Shown: in pieces, positions 18,524 through 27,239 of the stretch
Position numbering within the stretch: position 1 is the first letter of the stretch
Layout of the letters: each line of letters starts with the position of its first letter
Assembly (NCBI RefSeq): GCF_002608075.1
Contig: NZ_LAHA01000001.1
Span: 321,014-385,013 of the forward strand
Source of the DNA: Nostoc linckia z4
GTDB taxonomy: Bacteria; Cyanobacteriota; Cyanobacteriia; Cyanobacteriales; Nostocaceae
Direction of reading: 5' to 3'
DNA: 64,000 nucleotides
Notes under the pieces: model-generated
Database searches by the model: none
What the model saw: only the letters and a program-made list of their open reading frames with translations
Told to the model about the DNA's origin: nothing
Translations under genes and position numbers: made by a program

Positions 18524-19804
18524 CTATAGACTCCAGTAATGAATATGGGATGGTATTGAAGTTTGACTGAAAATAGATTTGATATCCATCAATACTCCAC
18601 CTGGACGCAAACACTTGAGAAGTTGTTCGCAAGGTATATCTAAATAAGCTTGATGACCGACTGCAAGTATTAACCCATCTAAATCAGATATGTTATGCCA
18701 ATCAACTAAATCAATTCCATATTCTTGCTGTGCTTCATCAGGATCTACCAGAGGATCGTGTAAGAGTGGTTCAATACCAAATTGCTGCAACTCTTTCACC
18801 ACATCTGGTATGCGACTATTGCGAATATCGGGTACGTTTTCTTTAAAGGTGAGACCGAGAATTCCTACCCGTGCTTGTTTAATCGATAGGTTAGCTTCAA
18901 CTAGGAGTTTGACAAAACGCTGACCAAGATAAGTACCCATACTGTCGTTAATTCGACGACCAGCTAGGATGACTTCGGGATGATATCCCAATTCTTCTGC
19001 TTTGGTAGTTAGATAGTAAGGGTCAACCCCAATGCAGTGACCGCCAACAAGTCCTGGAGTAAATCGCAAAAAGTTCCATTTAGTGCCAGCAGCTGCCAAT
19101 ACATCATGGGTGCGGATACCAAGGCGATCGCATATTAAGGCTAGTTCGTTCATCAAAGCAATATTTAAGTCTCGCTGAGTATTTTCAATGACTTTAGCTG
19201 CCTCAGCTACTTTAATCGAGGAGGTACGATAAACACCAGCATCAATAATTGCTGTGTATACACTTGCAACTCGTTCGAGAGTTTCTGCATCTTCCCCAGC
19301 TACGACTTTGACAATCTTTTCTAGTGTATGAGCTTTGTCACCCGGATTTATCCGTTCTGGAGAATAGCCCAATTTAAAATCAATACCAGGTTGCAAGCCT
19401 GATACTTTAGCCAAAGTTGCTTTGCAAATATCCTCCGTTACTCCTGGATAAACCGTAGATTCATACACCACGATCGCTCCTGGTTGTAAGACCTTACCCA
19501 CCAGTTCAGAAGCTTTAACTAGTAAACTCAAATCAGGATTATGGTTGCGGTCAACTGGTGTTGGTACAGCAACGATAAAAAAGTTGGCATCTACTAAATC
19601 GTAGAGTTCTGAAGTAACGATCAGACTAGAATTTCTTAACTCTTCGCTGGAAACTTGATTGGTGCGATCGATACCTTGCTTTAAACTTTTAATCTTTTCT
19701 AAATTGATATCAAAACCGATTGTATAAGGAAATTTTTTCGCAAATGCCAAGGCAACAGGTAGACCAACGTAGCCAAGACCAATAACTGCAATGCGGTTGC
19801 TCAT
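18524..19804 (-). CDS. UDP-sugar 6-dehydrogenase (TviB/WbpO-like)
   Basis: A 426-residue NAD-dependent nucleotide-sugar dehydrogenase. The N-terminal [17 protein letters not shown] binds [17 protein letters not shown] and the catalytic Cys in [12 protein letters not shown] (about residue 263) follow. It oxidises the C6 hydroxyl of a UDP-hexose to the uronic acid. Overall sequence resembles the TviB/WbpO subgroup (UDP-N-acetylhexosamine dehydrogenases) more than plain UDP-glucose dehydrogenase, but substrate choice is uncertain. First gene of operon A; a conserved leader element lies about 390 bases upstream of its ATG. Confidence 0.9.
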   Translation of the reverse strand: MSNRIAVIGLGYVGLPVALAFAKKFPYTIGFDINLEKIKSLKQGIDRTNQVSSEELRNSSLIVTSELYDLVDANFFIVAVPTPVDRNHNPDLSLLVKASELVGKVLQPGAIVVYESTVYPGVTEDICKATLAKVSGLQPGIDFKLGYSPERINPGDKAHTLEKIVKVVAGEDAETLERVASVYTAIIDAGVYRTSSIKVAEAAKVIENTQRDLNIALMNELALICDRLGIRTHDVLAAAGTKWNFLRFTPGLVGGHCIGVDPYYLTTKAEELGYHPEVILAGRRINDSMGTYLGQRFVKLLVEANLSIKQARVGILGLTFKENVPDIRNSRIPDVVKELQQFGIEPLLHDPLVDPDEAQQEYGIDLVDWHNISDLDGLILAVGHQAYLDIPCEQLLKCLRPGGVLMDIKSIFSQTSIPSHIHYWSL

Positions 19805-20536
19805 ATCTCAAAAAAATAAATTTACAATATGTCATGAGTCATTTTTTATGACTTTTCTGAAATTTTTGAGAACAATTCAGCAATGATTCAGAACAATGAA
19901 AAAATCAAGTATAAATATATAGCAATCGCACTACACTGCTATATTTATGAATCCTAATTGCTGAATTGTTATAATTTTTGGTTAATGGTAAACAATCGAA
20001 GACAGCCAAATTGAGTAATTGTAAGTTAAACCACATTTGAAAAAGCATTTTATATTGACTGTTGACGGTTGACGGTTGAATGTTAATGGTTAGCTTTCAA
20101 TCAAGTCACAGGCAATTATGCTATTTAGAGGTGTTGTAACTGACAGTTAATATGTGTATTAGCTATTGTTGTTTTTTGATTTCTATTTCATTTTTGTAGC
20201 ACTGTTTTGTTGTCTGAGTTATGCCAAATTGGCGGAGCTTATACAAATAAAAAGACATAACCACACTTACGGAAGCGTCTACAAGTAGTTATTCTGATAT
20301 GGAACTTCTATTTGATTTTTGAAAAAATTCTGTATAAATAAATAAATACAAAAGATTGATTTCCTACTTCCTACTCGCCATTACCTACCGAGAGGAAATA
20401 ATTTCATCAACGTGTGGGAGATGAGGCAGGTGGGGCAGGGGGCAGGGGAGATGAGGGGAGGGGACAAGGAGAATAACTCTTAATCCCTCAGTCAACAGTC
20501 ACCAGTCAACAGTCAACAGTCAACACTCCCCACACC
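19805..20536. other. Long leader / intergenic region upstream of operon A
   Basis: About 730 bases with no gene. From the operon A side it holds AT-rich DNA, a degenerate GTTGACG array (around 20057-20085), the conserved 69-bp element at 20193-20261, purine-rich GGGGCAGGG-type low complexity at 20405-20465 and a CAGTCAACAGT array at 20490-20525 adjoining the phosphatase gene. The promoter of operon A must lie here. Confidence 0.6.
20193..20261 (-). promoter_or_regulatory. Three-block conserved leader element, copy A
   Basis: Plus-strand blocks are TTTGTAGCA (20193-20201), the palindrome GCCAAATTGGC (20223-20233) and ATAAAAAGACATAAC (20247-20261). The same blocks with identical spacing occur at 48391-48459 upstream of operon B. 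Both are oriented the same way relative to a downstream minus-strand exopolysaccharide operon, 389 bases above the ATG here. The palindrome could be a dimeric regulator site; the ATAAAAAGACATAAC block could hold a promoter element or an RNA signal. Confidence 0.65.
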
Positions 20537-20962
20537 CTACTCAAGATTTTCTAAAAACTGTTTGAGATGAACTTGTTCTGGATTGATGTCAAGTTCTTTT
20601 GCTTTTGCTAAAACTTGTTGGCGGTTGAGTTGATGTTGGGTTGCAAAGGCTATGAGGGCAAGGGCGCTGGCTCGTCCACCTGCACCACAATGAAAATATA
20701 CCGGAGTAGGCAATTGCTGTAGTTCTGAGAGAACTTTGGCTGTGGAGTTATCGTTTGTTTGGCTTGGTTTGAGTGGAACGTTGACATATTCAAGCCCTAC
20801 GGCTTGAGCCTGTTGCTGTTCGTCTGCTAATGTTCCAACTTCATCAAGCGAACGCAAATTAACCACGGACTTATACCCCTCGTCCGCAAGCTGTTTTAGT
20901 GTCTCTGGGGTTGGCTGTCCACCTGCGGAATACTCATCACTGACTTTTTTAATATCACTCAT
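20537..20962 (-). CDS. DUF442-type (beta-lactamase hydrolase-like) phosphatase
   Basis: A 141-residue protein of the dual-specificity-phosphatase-like DUF442 family. SAGGQPTPETLKQLADEGYKSVVNLR is the family N-terminus and YFHCGAGGRASALAL is the Cys/Arg phosphate loop (CX4R, as in that family). Related domains are found fused to sulfur-metabolism hydrolases and rhodanese-like modules. GGAG lies 5 bases before the ATG. It is divergent from chrA, sharing a promoter region with repeated ATATCGA half-sites. Substrate unknown; a role in sulfur or oxyanion stress is inference from the neighbour. Confidence 0.85.
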   Translation of the reverse strand: MSDIKKVSDEYSAGGQPTPETLKQLADEGYKSVVNLRSLDEVGTLADEQQQAQAVGLEYVNVPLKPSQTNDNSTAKVLSELQQLPTPVYFHCGAGGRASALALIAFATQHQLNRQQVLAKAKELDINPEQVHLKQFLENLE

Positions 20963-20973
20963 GTATACTCCAT

Positions 20974-21067
20974 AATATCGATTGGTTTACCGTATTTACT
21001 AGTCAAGGGCATGGTAGCATGAATTCACTTTCGATATATAGATTTACGATATCGAATTCCGATATAT
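20974..21067. promoter_or_regulatory. Divergent promoter region with ATATCGA operator half-sites
   Basis: Between the phosphatase gene and chrA there are inverted half-sites. ATATCG (21049-21054) and CGATAT (21060-21065) are separated by AATTC; TCGATAT at 21031-21037 faces ATATCGA at 21049-21055; another ATATCGAT lies at about 20975-20982. Clustered AT-rich palindromes of this form are typical of ArsR-family repressor operators. No ArsR gene lies in the window, so the regulator is unknown. Confidence 0.5.
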
Positions 21068-21103
21068 TAATGCTATCAACATCATTAAATCAGGAAAATC
21101 ACA

Positions 21104-22291
21104 GTGACTCAGGAAGCTGAGGATATCCAGAAATCCGATAATACCCTGACTCCCAGACAGCAGAAGCAGCGATTAACGGAACTGGCAATGGTATTTTTGC
21201 GATTGGGGACGATCGCCTTTGGTGGCCCTGCTGCCCATATTGCCATGATGGACAATGAGGTGGTGAATCGCCGTCAGTGGATGAGCCGGGAGAAATTGCT
21301 AGATTTACTGGGGATTACGAATTTGATTCCAGGCCCCAACTCAACGGAATTAGCAATTCACATTGGCTACGAACGAGCCGGATGGCGTGGTTTACTGGTT
21401 GCGGGCACTTGTTTTATTTTCCCTGCAATGCTCATCGTATGGATATTAGCTGTCATCTATGCTCGCTATCAAACTATTCCCCAAGTGGAATGGTTGCTCT
21501 ATGGAATCAAACCTGTAATTATTGCCGTGGTGCTTCAGGCTGTATGGAATCTGGGTAAAAAGGCAGCCAAAGATTTACCGACAATTATTGCAGGGTTAGC
21601 GGCGATTACCGCCTATTTTGCTCAATTAAATGAAATTTTGGTGCTGATTTTGCTAGGTGCGGCAGTGATGCTACTGAAGAATTGGCAAAATAGAGGAAAT
21701 ATAAAAGCAGCATTCCTATTGCCATTTTCAGGTATTTTTGCTCAGGTTGGTAGTACAACAGCAGTCACATCAGTTAGTTGGATGAATGTGTTTGTCTTCT
21801 TTCTGAAAATTGGCTGCGTTCTTTACGGCAGTGGTTACGTATTGCTGGCATTTCTGCAACGGGAATTAGTTGAGCGTAACCAGTGGCTTACGTCCCAACA
21901 GCTTTTAGATGCCGTGGCCATCGGGCAATTTACACCGGGCCCCGTTTTTACTACCGCCACATTTATTGGCTATTTATTAGCGGGAAATGCGGGGGCGATC
22001 GCTGGTACCATTGGTATTTTTTTACCAGCTTTTATCCTTGTGTGGATAATTAATCCTTGGGTTTCTAAGTTACGTCAATCTCCTTGGGCAAGTGGATTTT
22101 TAGATGGCGTGAATGCGGCTTCTTTGGGTTTAATGGCAGGAGTTACCTACACATTAGGACGAGCCGCACTCATTGATTGGTTAACAATTACTCTGGCAAT
22201 TGTGAGTGCGATCGCTGTGTTTCGATTCAAAATCAACTCTGCTTGGTTAGTGTTAGCAGGGGGAGCGATCGGGTTTGTTTCGCGCTTATAG
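21104..22291 (+). CDS. chrA: Chromate efflux transporter ChrA (two CHR domains)
   Basis: A 395-residue long-chain CHR transporter. Two homologous halves each carry the CHR pattern: FLRLGTIAFGGPAAHIAMM with LIPGPNSTELAIHIGY in the first, and FLKIGCVLYGSGYVLLAFLQ with FTPGPVFTTATFIGY in the second. About ten membrane segments. The family exports chromate from the cytoplasm; sulfate-linked members also exist. The start is GTG at 21104, with CAGGAA about 8 bases upstream. The 3' end runs straight into a tandem-repeat block. Likely controlled by the operators shared with the divergent phosphatase gene. Confidence 0.92.
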   Translation: MTQEAEDIQKSDNTLTPRQQKQRLTELAMVFLRLGTIAFGGPAAHIAMMDNEVVNRRQWMSREKLLDLLGITNLIPGPNSTELAIHIGYERAGWRGLLVAGTCFIFPAMLIVWILAVIYARYQTIPQVEWLLYGIKPVIIAVVLQAVWNLGKKAAKDLPTIIAGLAAITAYFAQLNEILVLILLGAAVMLLKNWQNRGNIKAAFLLPFSGIFAQVGSTTAVTSVSWMNVFVFFLKIGCVLYGSGYVLLAFLQRELVERNQWLTSQQLLDAVAIGQFTPGPVFTTATFIGYLLAGNAGAIAGTIGIFLPAFILVWIINPWVSKLRQSPWASGFLDGVNAASLGLMAGVTYTLGRAALIDWLTITLAIVSAIAVFRFKINSAWLVLAGGAIGFVSRL

Positions 22292-22520
22292 TGTTGGGCA
22301 TTGGGCATGGGGCATTGGGCATTGGGCATTGGGCATTGGGCATTGGGCATGGGGCATGGGGCATTGGGGATGGGAAGAGGACAAGGTAGACAAGGTAGAC
22401 AAGGTAGCAATCTTTCTCTCCGAAGTTCTGATGGTCGGAAACCTCCGCTCAGACTTCTCTCCTTGTCTCCCCCCTCTCCCCATCTCCCCCCTCTCCCCAT
22501 CTCCTTCATCTCCCCATCGC
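22292..22520. repeat. Composite repeat: GGGCATT array, ACAAGGTAG array, core hairpin, CTCCCCAT array (copy 1)
   Basis: GGGCATT/GGGGCAT heptamers (22295-22372) are followed by ACAAGGTAG units (about 22380-22410) and a core of about 55 bases in which GAAGTTCTGA can pair with TCAGACTTC. Then come CTTGTCTCC and CCCCATCT units that are roughly complementary to the left half. The whole element therefore forms a large imperfect inverted repeat. The core and flanks are repeated almost identically at 54826-55035. It separates chrA from the convergent histidine kinase gene, whose last codons lie inside it. Confidence 0.85.
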
Positions 22521-23627
22521 CCTCCTTCGCAAGCGGAACCAAAATCTAGAACCACCTCCGGGGCGGGGTAAATAACCAATACTGCCTCCCCAGCGTTCTA
22601 GTGTGATTCTACAAAAATAAAGACCTAAGCCGGCTCTGCCTGATTTATCTTTGCCTTGGGAGAATTTTTGAAATAAATGTTTTACCATTTCTGGTGGTAC
22701 GCCAGAGCCGCGATCGTCTATGTTAACTAAAACATATTCTCCATCTAACTGGAGACTAATAGTTACTATAGAATCTTGAATGCTATAACGATAAGCATTC
22801 TCTAATAAATTAGAAATTACTCTATCTAAACGAGATTTTTCTCCTAGCACTCTCCAGTCTATTGTTGTGTCAATTTCGTTATCAAGCTCTAATTGGATAT
22901 TTTTCTGAGAAAAAGTTGGCTTGAGAAACTCAATTACTTCTTCTAGAGAATTTAAAAGATTAGGTAATTCTTCAATATAAAAATTAGAGTTTTCTAATGA
23001 AATTATTTCAGTAGAAAAAATATCTAAAATATCTTGAATTAGACTTTGTTGTTTCAAACATTGCTGTCTACCTACTTCTAAATATTCTTTTCCTTTAAGT
23101 GTTAAATTTTCATATTCTAGTAATGATAAACAACCATTTATCGCACTTAATTGTCCTGCAATATCATGCATGATACAATGAAGTAATATATCTTTTTTTT
23201 GATTATCTTTGAGTAATTGATAATAAATTAATTCATATTCTCTACCTTTTTGGATAAGATATTGCTTATCTTGATAAGTCTCTTCTAAAAGCTCTATTAA
23301 TAAAATTCTTTTATGATTGACAAAAAGTGCATAGGCTTCAAATTGATATTCTTGTCCATTTGTATCTACTTCAGTCCATAAACCCGAACTGATTTTTTTA
23401 CTGCTATCGTTCAGCCAAAATTCTTCAGCATCAATTAAAAAGTTTTTTAAAAAACAAAATTTTTCTTCTGGTACTGATATATTCATCCCTGAGGTTAATT
23501 TCTGATGATAAAATTGATTTAACCAATCAGGTATATTACCAATAATTTTAAATAAACCTGGATTAATATACTCTAGAGTTAGAATCTTTAAAGCAGCCAG
23601 GACACCATTTGTAATAGATGTATTCAT
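22506..23627 (-). CDS. Sensor histidine kinase (PAS-like sensor, HATPase)
   Basis: A 373-residue soluble kinase. The N-terminal 150 residues look like a degenerate PAS-type sensor; a helix (TYQDKQYLIQKGREYELIYY) leads to the H-box CIMHDIAGQLSAINGCLSLL with His near residue 165. The ATP-binding domain has an N-box LDRVISNLLENAYRYS, G1 IDDRGSGVP, F-box and G2 GRAGLGLYFC. No membrane segment. Its stop codon lies within a repeat block, so the last few residues (RRRAMGR) may be recent. Last gene of a five-gene operon with a Ras-like GTPase. No response regulator is adjacent. Confidence 0.88.
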   Translation of the reverse strand: MNTSITNGVLAALKILTLEYINPGLFKIIGNIPDWLNQFYHQKLTSGMNISVPEEKFCFLKNFLIDAEEFWLNDSSKKISSGLWTEVDTNGQEYQFEAYALFVNHKRILLIELLEETYQDKQYLIQKGREYELIYYQLLKDNQKKDILLHCIMHDIAGQLSAINGCLSLLEYENLTLKGKEYLEVGRQQCLKQQSLIQDILDIFSTEIISLENSNFYIEELPNLLNSLEEVIEFLKPTFSQKNIQLELDNEIDTTIDWRVLGEKSRLDRVISNLLENAYRYSIQDSIVTISLQLDGEYVLVNIDDRGSGVPPEMVKHLFQKFSQGKDKSGRAGLGLYFCRITLERWGGSIGYLPRPGGGSRFWFRLRRRAMGR

Positions 23628-23654
23628 GGTTTAAATTTTGAATGATTAATATAA

Positions 23655-24044
23655 TTATTTATTTAATTTTTCTTGCAAAAGATTATACTCATTGCCTTTT
23701 TGTTGAGTAGCGAAAAGTTGATTTTCATCACAGCTACTATCTAACAATAATATCCAATCGCCTTCTTGTGTAGAAAACATATGAACATCTGCACAACTCC
23801 CATACTCTGTTTTGAGAAACGGTAAAAATAAAGAAGTTTCATTCAGTGGTAGTAAACCCTCTAGAAAATAAACTTGCTCTGTGATATTTTCTCCTTTAGT
23901 GAGGTTAATAATGCCATATTTTGCTAACTTGCCTCCCCAATCCAATAGGCTACCATCTTTGTTCACCAACAGATACGCCAGGGAACGCTCTGCTGTGAAA
24001 AAATTGAGAAGATAGGTAATTACAGGATTAGGGACATCTAGCAT
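23655..24044 (-). CDS. Small PAS-like protein paired with the histidine kinase
   Basis: A 129-residue soluble protein. The segment ERSLAYLLVNKDGSLLDWGG, a middle LEGLLPL turn, and the pair VHMFSTQEGDWILLLDSS resemble a PAS fold, ending in a helix (ENQLFATQQKGNEYNLLQEKL). That ending echoes the linker after the sensor region of the following kinase, so the two proteins may share a sensor module. The ATG directly abuts the stop codon of the GTPase gene. I do not recognise a named family; a signal-input or adaptor role is inference. Confidence 0.6.
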   Translation of the reverse strand: MLDVPNPVITYLLNFFTAERSLAYLLVNKDGSLLDWGGKLAKYGIINLTKGENITEQVYFLEGLLPLNETSLFLPFLKTEYGSCADVHMFSTQEGDWILLLDSSCDENQLFATQQKGNEYNLLQEKLNK

Positions 24045-24545
24045 TTAGCAATCCAAGATTTTTCTAGCAAGAGTTTGAAAAACTTCTTCTACACCTAGTC
24101 CATTTTTAGCACTGGTTTTAATCACAGTCCAACCCTTTTCTATCACTCGATCTAGTTCAATAGGTTCAATTTCCCATTCATCTGTAATATCGTACTTGTT
24201 CATCACCAAAATAAATGGAACTTTACCAATGGCATCTTCCACTCTTGTTTGGAGATGGAAAGCTATTTCTAGAGTATTACGCCTCGTCCCATCAACCACT
24301 AATAAATAACCAGCACAACCGCGTAAGTAGGACATTCGTACTTTTTGAAATTCATCTTCTCCGTAGAGATCCCAAAGAATCAGATTGATCTTATTTTCTT
24401 CAATATTTATGGTTTTTTTGTCAATTTTTACACCTACAGTAGTATGGTATTTATCAGAAAAAATACTGTGAACGAACTGAGATACTAAACTAGTTTTACC
24501 TGTAGCAAATGCACCTATCATACAAATTTTTTTCTGAATAACCAT
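24045..24545 (-). CDS. Bacterial Rab/Ras-like small GTPase
   Basis: A 166-residue single-domain GTPase with all five G motifs. G1 is GAFATGKTS (residues about 11-19), the switch I Thr lies in YHTTVGVKI, G3 is WDLYGEDEF, G4 is MNKYD and G5 is TSAKN. It is closer in style to Rab GTPases and the bacterial Rup/MglA group than to translation GTPases. The G3 motif carries Glu in place of the catalytic Gln of DTAGQ, suggesting weak intrinsic hydrolysis and the need for a partner. No lipidation Cys motif beyond a single terminal Cys. Encoded between the OmpA-domain and PAS-like proteins. Confidence 0.9.
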   Translation of the reverse strand: MVIQKKICMIGAFATGKTSLVSQFVHSIFSDKYHTTVGVKIDKKTINIEENKINLILWDLYGEDEFQKVRMSYLRGCAGYLLVVDGTRRNTLEIAFHLQTRVEDAIGKVPFILVMNKYDITDEWEIEPIELDRVIEKGWTVIKTSAKNGLGVEEVFQTLARKILDC

Positions 24546-24563
24546 AAATAAATTTATATACTT

Positions 24564-26351
24564 TTAATTCGATTGTTTAGCTAGAAATACTTTAAAAGAT
24601 ACTCGACGGCTATTAACATTTTGAGATTCTGGTTTGATTTTTAGCTCCAAAGGTTGCTGAGAAGCAACACCTATGGCTTGAAGTTGTTTTGTATTGATTC
24701 CTTGGGATTTCAAATAAGATAAAATTTTCTCAGCACGAGCTTGACTGAGGAGCATATTGGTTTGTTCTGTTCCTGTATTATTTGTATGTCCAATAATCTG
24801 AATTTGCACGTTTTTATCTAAATATTGAGCAATATTCAAAAAATTACGTATTGAGAGAGTTAAATTTAGTAACTTAGTAGTTTCACCAGAGCTAAGTTCA
24901 GCTGAACCTTCTACAAAAAAGAATATTTTTTCTTCTATTTGTTTTTTAAATTCCTCCAATTGGCTAAGTTCTATTGCTACTAAATTTTTCTCTTGAAATT
25001 GAGTGATGCCAGGAATAAAATGCCATAATTGACGCGCTTGTAAAATCCATTGCCGGGATGCATAACCTGTGGCGTTGATAATACCGCTTTTATCCACTTG
25101 TAGTGATACAGTTGGGGGTGGATTTAACAATTTTTGAACTCTTTTGGTAGTAAATTCTGCTTCCAAAGACAAGTAAGGTTGCCACTGACTAATTACTTTT
25201 TTGGGGTTGAGATTTGTTTGTTGTATGAGTGTATTGGGATCTACTGCTAGAGGGTCGTGCATTCCCCTGATAAAGTATTTGCCAAAACTTTGGTGGGAGC
25301 TAATTACAACAATTCCTGGCTGAGAGTTGAGTTTTTGCAGATAGGCTCGCCAACGGAGTTGTTCTCTAATAGTAAAAAAGCCCCAAGTTCCAAAAGCGAT
25401 CGCCATTACACCTAAAAGAATCCAAGCATAGGTATAATTTTTTTTAGTAGCAGATTTATACTTAACTACTAAGCAATCTTCTAAATCGAGCTTACTAACA
25501 TCGAATATTTCTGTATCTCCCGCAAAATCTTTAATTTCTTGACTAAACTTTAGGTGAATTTTTTCAATTGCTTCTTGTAAAACTAACCTAAATTCTTGGG
25601 GAGGATTTCCCCGAATTATAGCTGCTATTAATGCTTGCGGCCCCTCTTCAATCCAAATTATGACTTCTCCAAAACGTAAACTTTTTATTCCATCTCCTTT
25701 TTGGACATTGAAGGAATCTTTGATAAAATCCTGGATAGCTGTCAACATGGCAGCTACTAAATCTGGATCTTGAATCGGAACGTGCTTTGTTACTAAATGT
25801 TGCAGTAATAATCCAGATTCTTTATGAATCAGAAATATTTGTTCTACTCGGTAAACTAACGTCCGTAGCAGCACAATTTCTGCAAATGATTTCCCTGTGC
25901 GTTGTGCTTCCCATCTCCACTGAAAACTTTGTGGAGATAAGCTATGTTCTAAGGTTTGATTCAAAGATTGAATCATTTCTTCCAAAGCTGTAGAAATCGC
26001 CTTTCGAGTGGCTGGGCCAATGATTGGAAATAATGCATCTGCAAGCACATTATGGTCTTGTTTTACAGAAACTTCAATGGCTTCTTCAACAGTAGATACC
26101 ATTACTTCCCCTAGTTGTTTATCTTGCTTTGCGCGTAGAATCACAGCTTCTGGAAGCATTTTGCTAATATCTTCTGGTTGAATTTCAGGGTTTTCTAGTC
26201 GCTGATAAAGTCTTTCAAGTTTCGTCGGCTCGATATCTAGCAGCAAACTACGAAGTGTAGTTAATTCATCCTTAATTTCAGAGGCTTGGCTTTTACTTGT
26301 CAAACCACCAGGAGATACTTTTGGTATTTGATTTATCGAAGAGTCACTCAT
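24564..26351 (-). CDS. Membrane protein: cytoplasmic roadblock-like region, one TM, BON-like and OmpA domains
   Basis: About 595 residues. The cytoplasmic part (about 1-310) ends with a region (GLLLQHLV, then LVAAMLTAIQDFIKDSF, then LRFGEVIIWIEEGPQALIAAII) resembling a roadblock/longin module, the kind that partners Ras-like GTPases. One membrane helix follows at about 320-340 (WILLGVMAIAFGTWGFF). The periplasmic side has a BON-like stretch and a C-terminal OmpA domain: GHTNNTGTEQTNMLLSQARA and NSRRVSF, which binds peptidoglycan. The ATG at 26351 with GGGGGA 8 bases upstream is preferred over the in-frame 26426. It could couple the cytoplasmic GTPase to the cell wall. Confidence 0.75.
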   Translation of the reverse strand: MSDSSINQIPKVSPGGLTSKSQASEIKDELTTLRSLLLDIEPTKLERLYQRLENPEIQPEDISKMLPEAVILRAKQDKQLGEVMVSTVEEAIEVSVKQDHNVLADALFPIIGPATRKAISTALEEMIQSLNQTLEHSLSPQSFQWRWEAQRTGKSFAEIVLLRTLVYRVEQIFLIHKESGLLLQHLVTKHVPIQDPDLVAAMLTAIQDFIKDSFNVQKGDGIKSLRFGEVIIWIEEGPQALIAAIIRGNPPQEFRLVLQEAIEKIHLKFSQEIKDFAGDTEIFDVSKLDLEDCLVVKYKSATKKNYTYAWILLGVMAIAFGTWGFFTIREQLRWRAYLQKLNSQPGIVVISSHQSFGKYFIRGMHDPLAVDPNTLIQQTNLNPKKVISQWQPYLSLEAEFTTKRVQKLLNPPPTVSLQVDKSGIINATGYASRQWILQARQLWHFIPGITQFQEKNLVAIELSQLEEFKKQIEEKIFFFVEGSAELSSGETTKLLNLTLSIRNFLNIAQYLDKNVQIQIIGHTNNTGTEQTNMLLSQARAEKILSYLKSQGINTKQLQAIGVASQQPLELKIKPESQNVNSRRVSFKVFLAKQSN

Positions 26352-26458
26352 TACCAAAATCCCCCAATCCCCAATTATTATGACGTAACATTTTGTTGTT
26401 AATAGGAGAACTGTGCTGATAGTCAAACAATCAACTTTGCGCTTTCTATTTTTGGAAT

Positions 26459-27064
26459 TTAAGATTTGTTGTCTGCTTTCAAATGGACAACTAATTCTGT
26501 AAACATAGCGGCTAGATGCGAACGGTCTGTTTTGTCTCTACGAAGATGTTGTACTTCCCGTTCTAATAAAGCTAAAATTTCCTGAGATTTTTTTTGAATA
26601 TCATCTTGTAAACTTTTAGATTGGTTGAAAATATGCTCGTGTAACTCTCGTTGATTCTTAGTACTTTGTTCGTCAAATTGAGTCAACTTATGTTCTAAAG
26701 CTATATTTATATTTTTATTTTCTTCAGCAACGCTTTTCAATTGAATATCGCGTTCTTTTTGTTCGTTGTGGAGACGCTGTGTTAAAGAATCAACTTCTTG
26801 TTTGACATAATTTTCTAAAGCATCTAAACGTTTTTTATTTTCATCCCGCACATTATTGAATTCTTGTAGTAGGCGTTCTTCTAGACGGGTAAATCTTTTT
26901 TCAATATCTCGAATTTGATTGCCAATCAGAATTTCTCTAACTTTATCCAAACTCCTAGTTTCGCTAATACCATTGCTAAATTGCAACTCGTTATTTGCTG
27001 GATTAACTTCTTCTTGTTCTACTTTAAATGAATTATGATTGATGTATTCTTCTGGTGGATTCAT
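26459..27064 (-). CDS. Coiled-coil protein, first gene of the GTPase operon
   Basis: A 201-residue highly charged protein. From about residue 40 to 185 it is predicted almost wholly coiled coil (IRDIEKRFTRLEERLLQEFN, EQKERDIQLKSVAEENKNIN, KSQEILALLEREVQHLRR), with a short tail (HLAAMFTELVVHL). No membrane segment or signal. As first gene of the operon it may be a scaffold or filament-like partner of the GTPase or of the membrane OmpA protein. The family is not recognised. Confidence 0.7.
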   Translation of the reverse strand: MNPPEEYINHNSFKVEQEEVNPANNELQFSNGISETRSLDKVREILIGNQIRDIEKRFTRLEERLLQEFNNVRDENKKRLDALENYVKQEVDSLTQRLHNEQKERDIQLKSVAEENKNINIALEHKLTQFDEQSTKNQRELHEHIFNQSKSLQDDIQKKSQEILALLEREVQHLRRDKTDRSHLAAMFTELVVHLKADNKS

Positions 27065-27239
27065 ATTTTTAATTCCTGTTGAAAAAAATACGGCTGTGGT
27101 TGTTAATTGTCATACTATATTTATAGTGTAGACAATAACTAAGTATAAAGGATATTTATACATGAAAAAAATATATCCACTTGGATATATTAAAAAATAT
27201 CTAAATTTTAGTCAAAGTAATTATGAATTTCTCAAGATC

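Noticed and set aside
22177-22579. Four overlapping open frames on both strands rich in GIGHWALGIGH or CPMPNAQ
   Set aside because: They are produced by the GGGCATT heptamer array and have no ribosome sites. Same for 49748-49984 and 54810-55067.
24045-24545. Assignment of the GTPase as MglA itself
   Set aside because: No adjacent MglB and a different G3 motif; only the general Ras-like class is supported.
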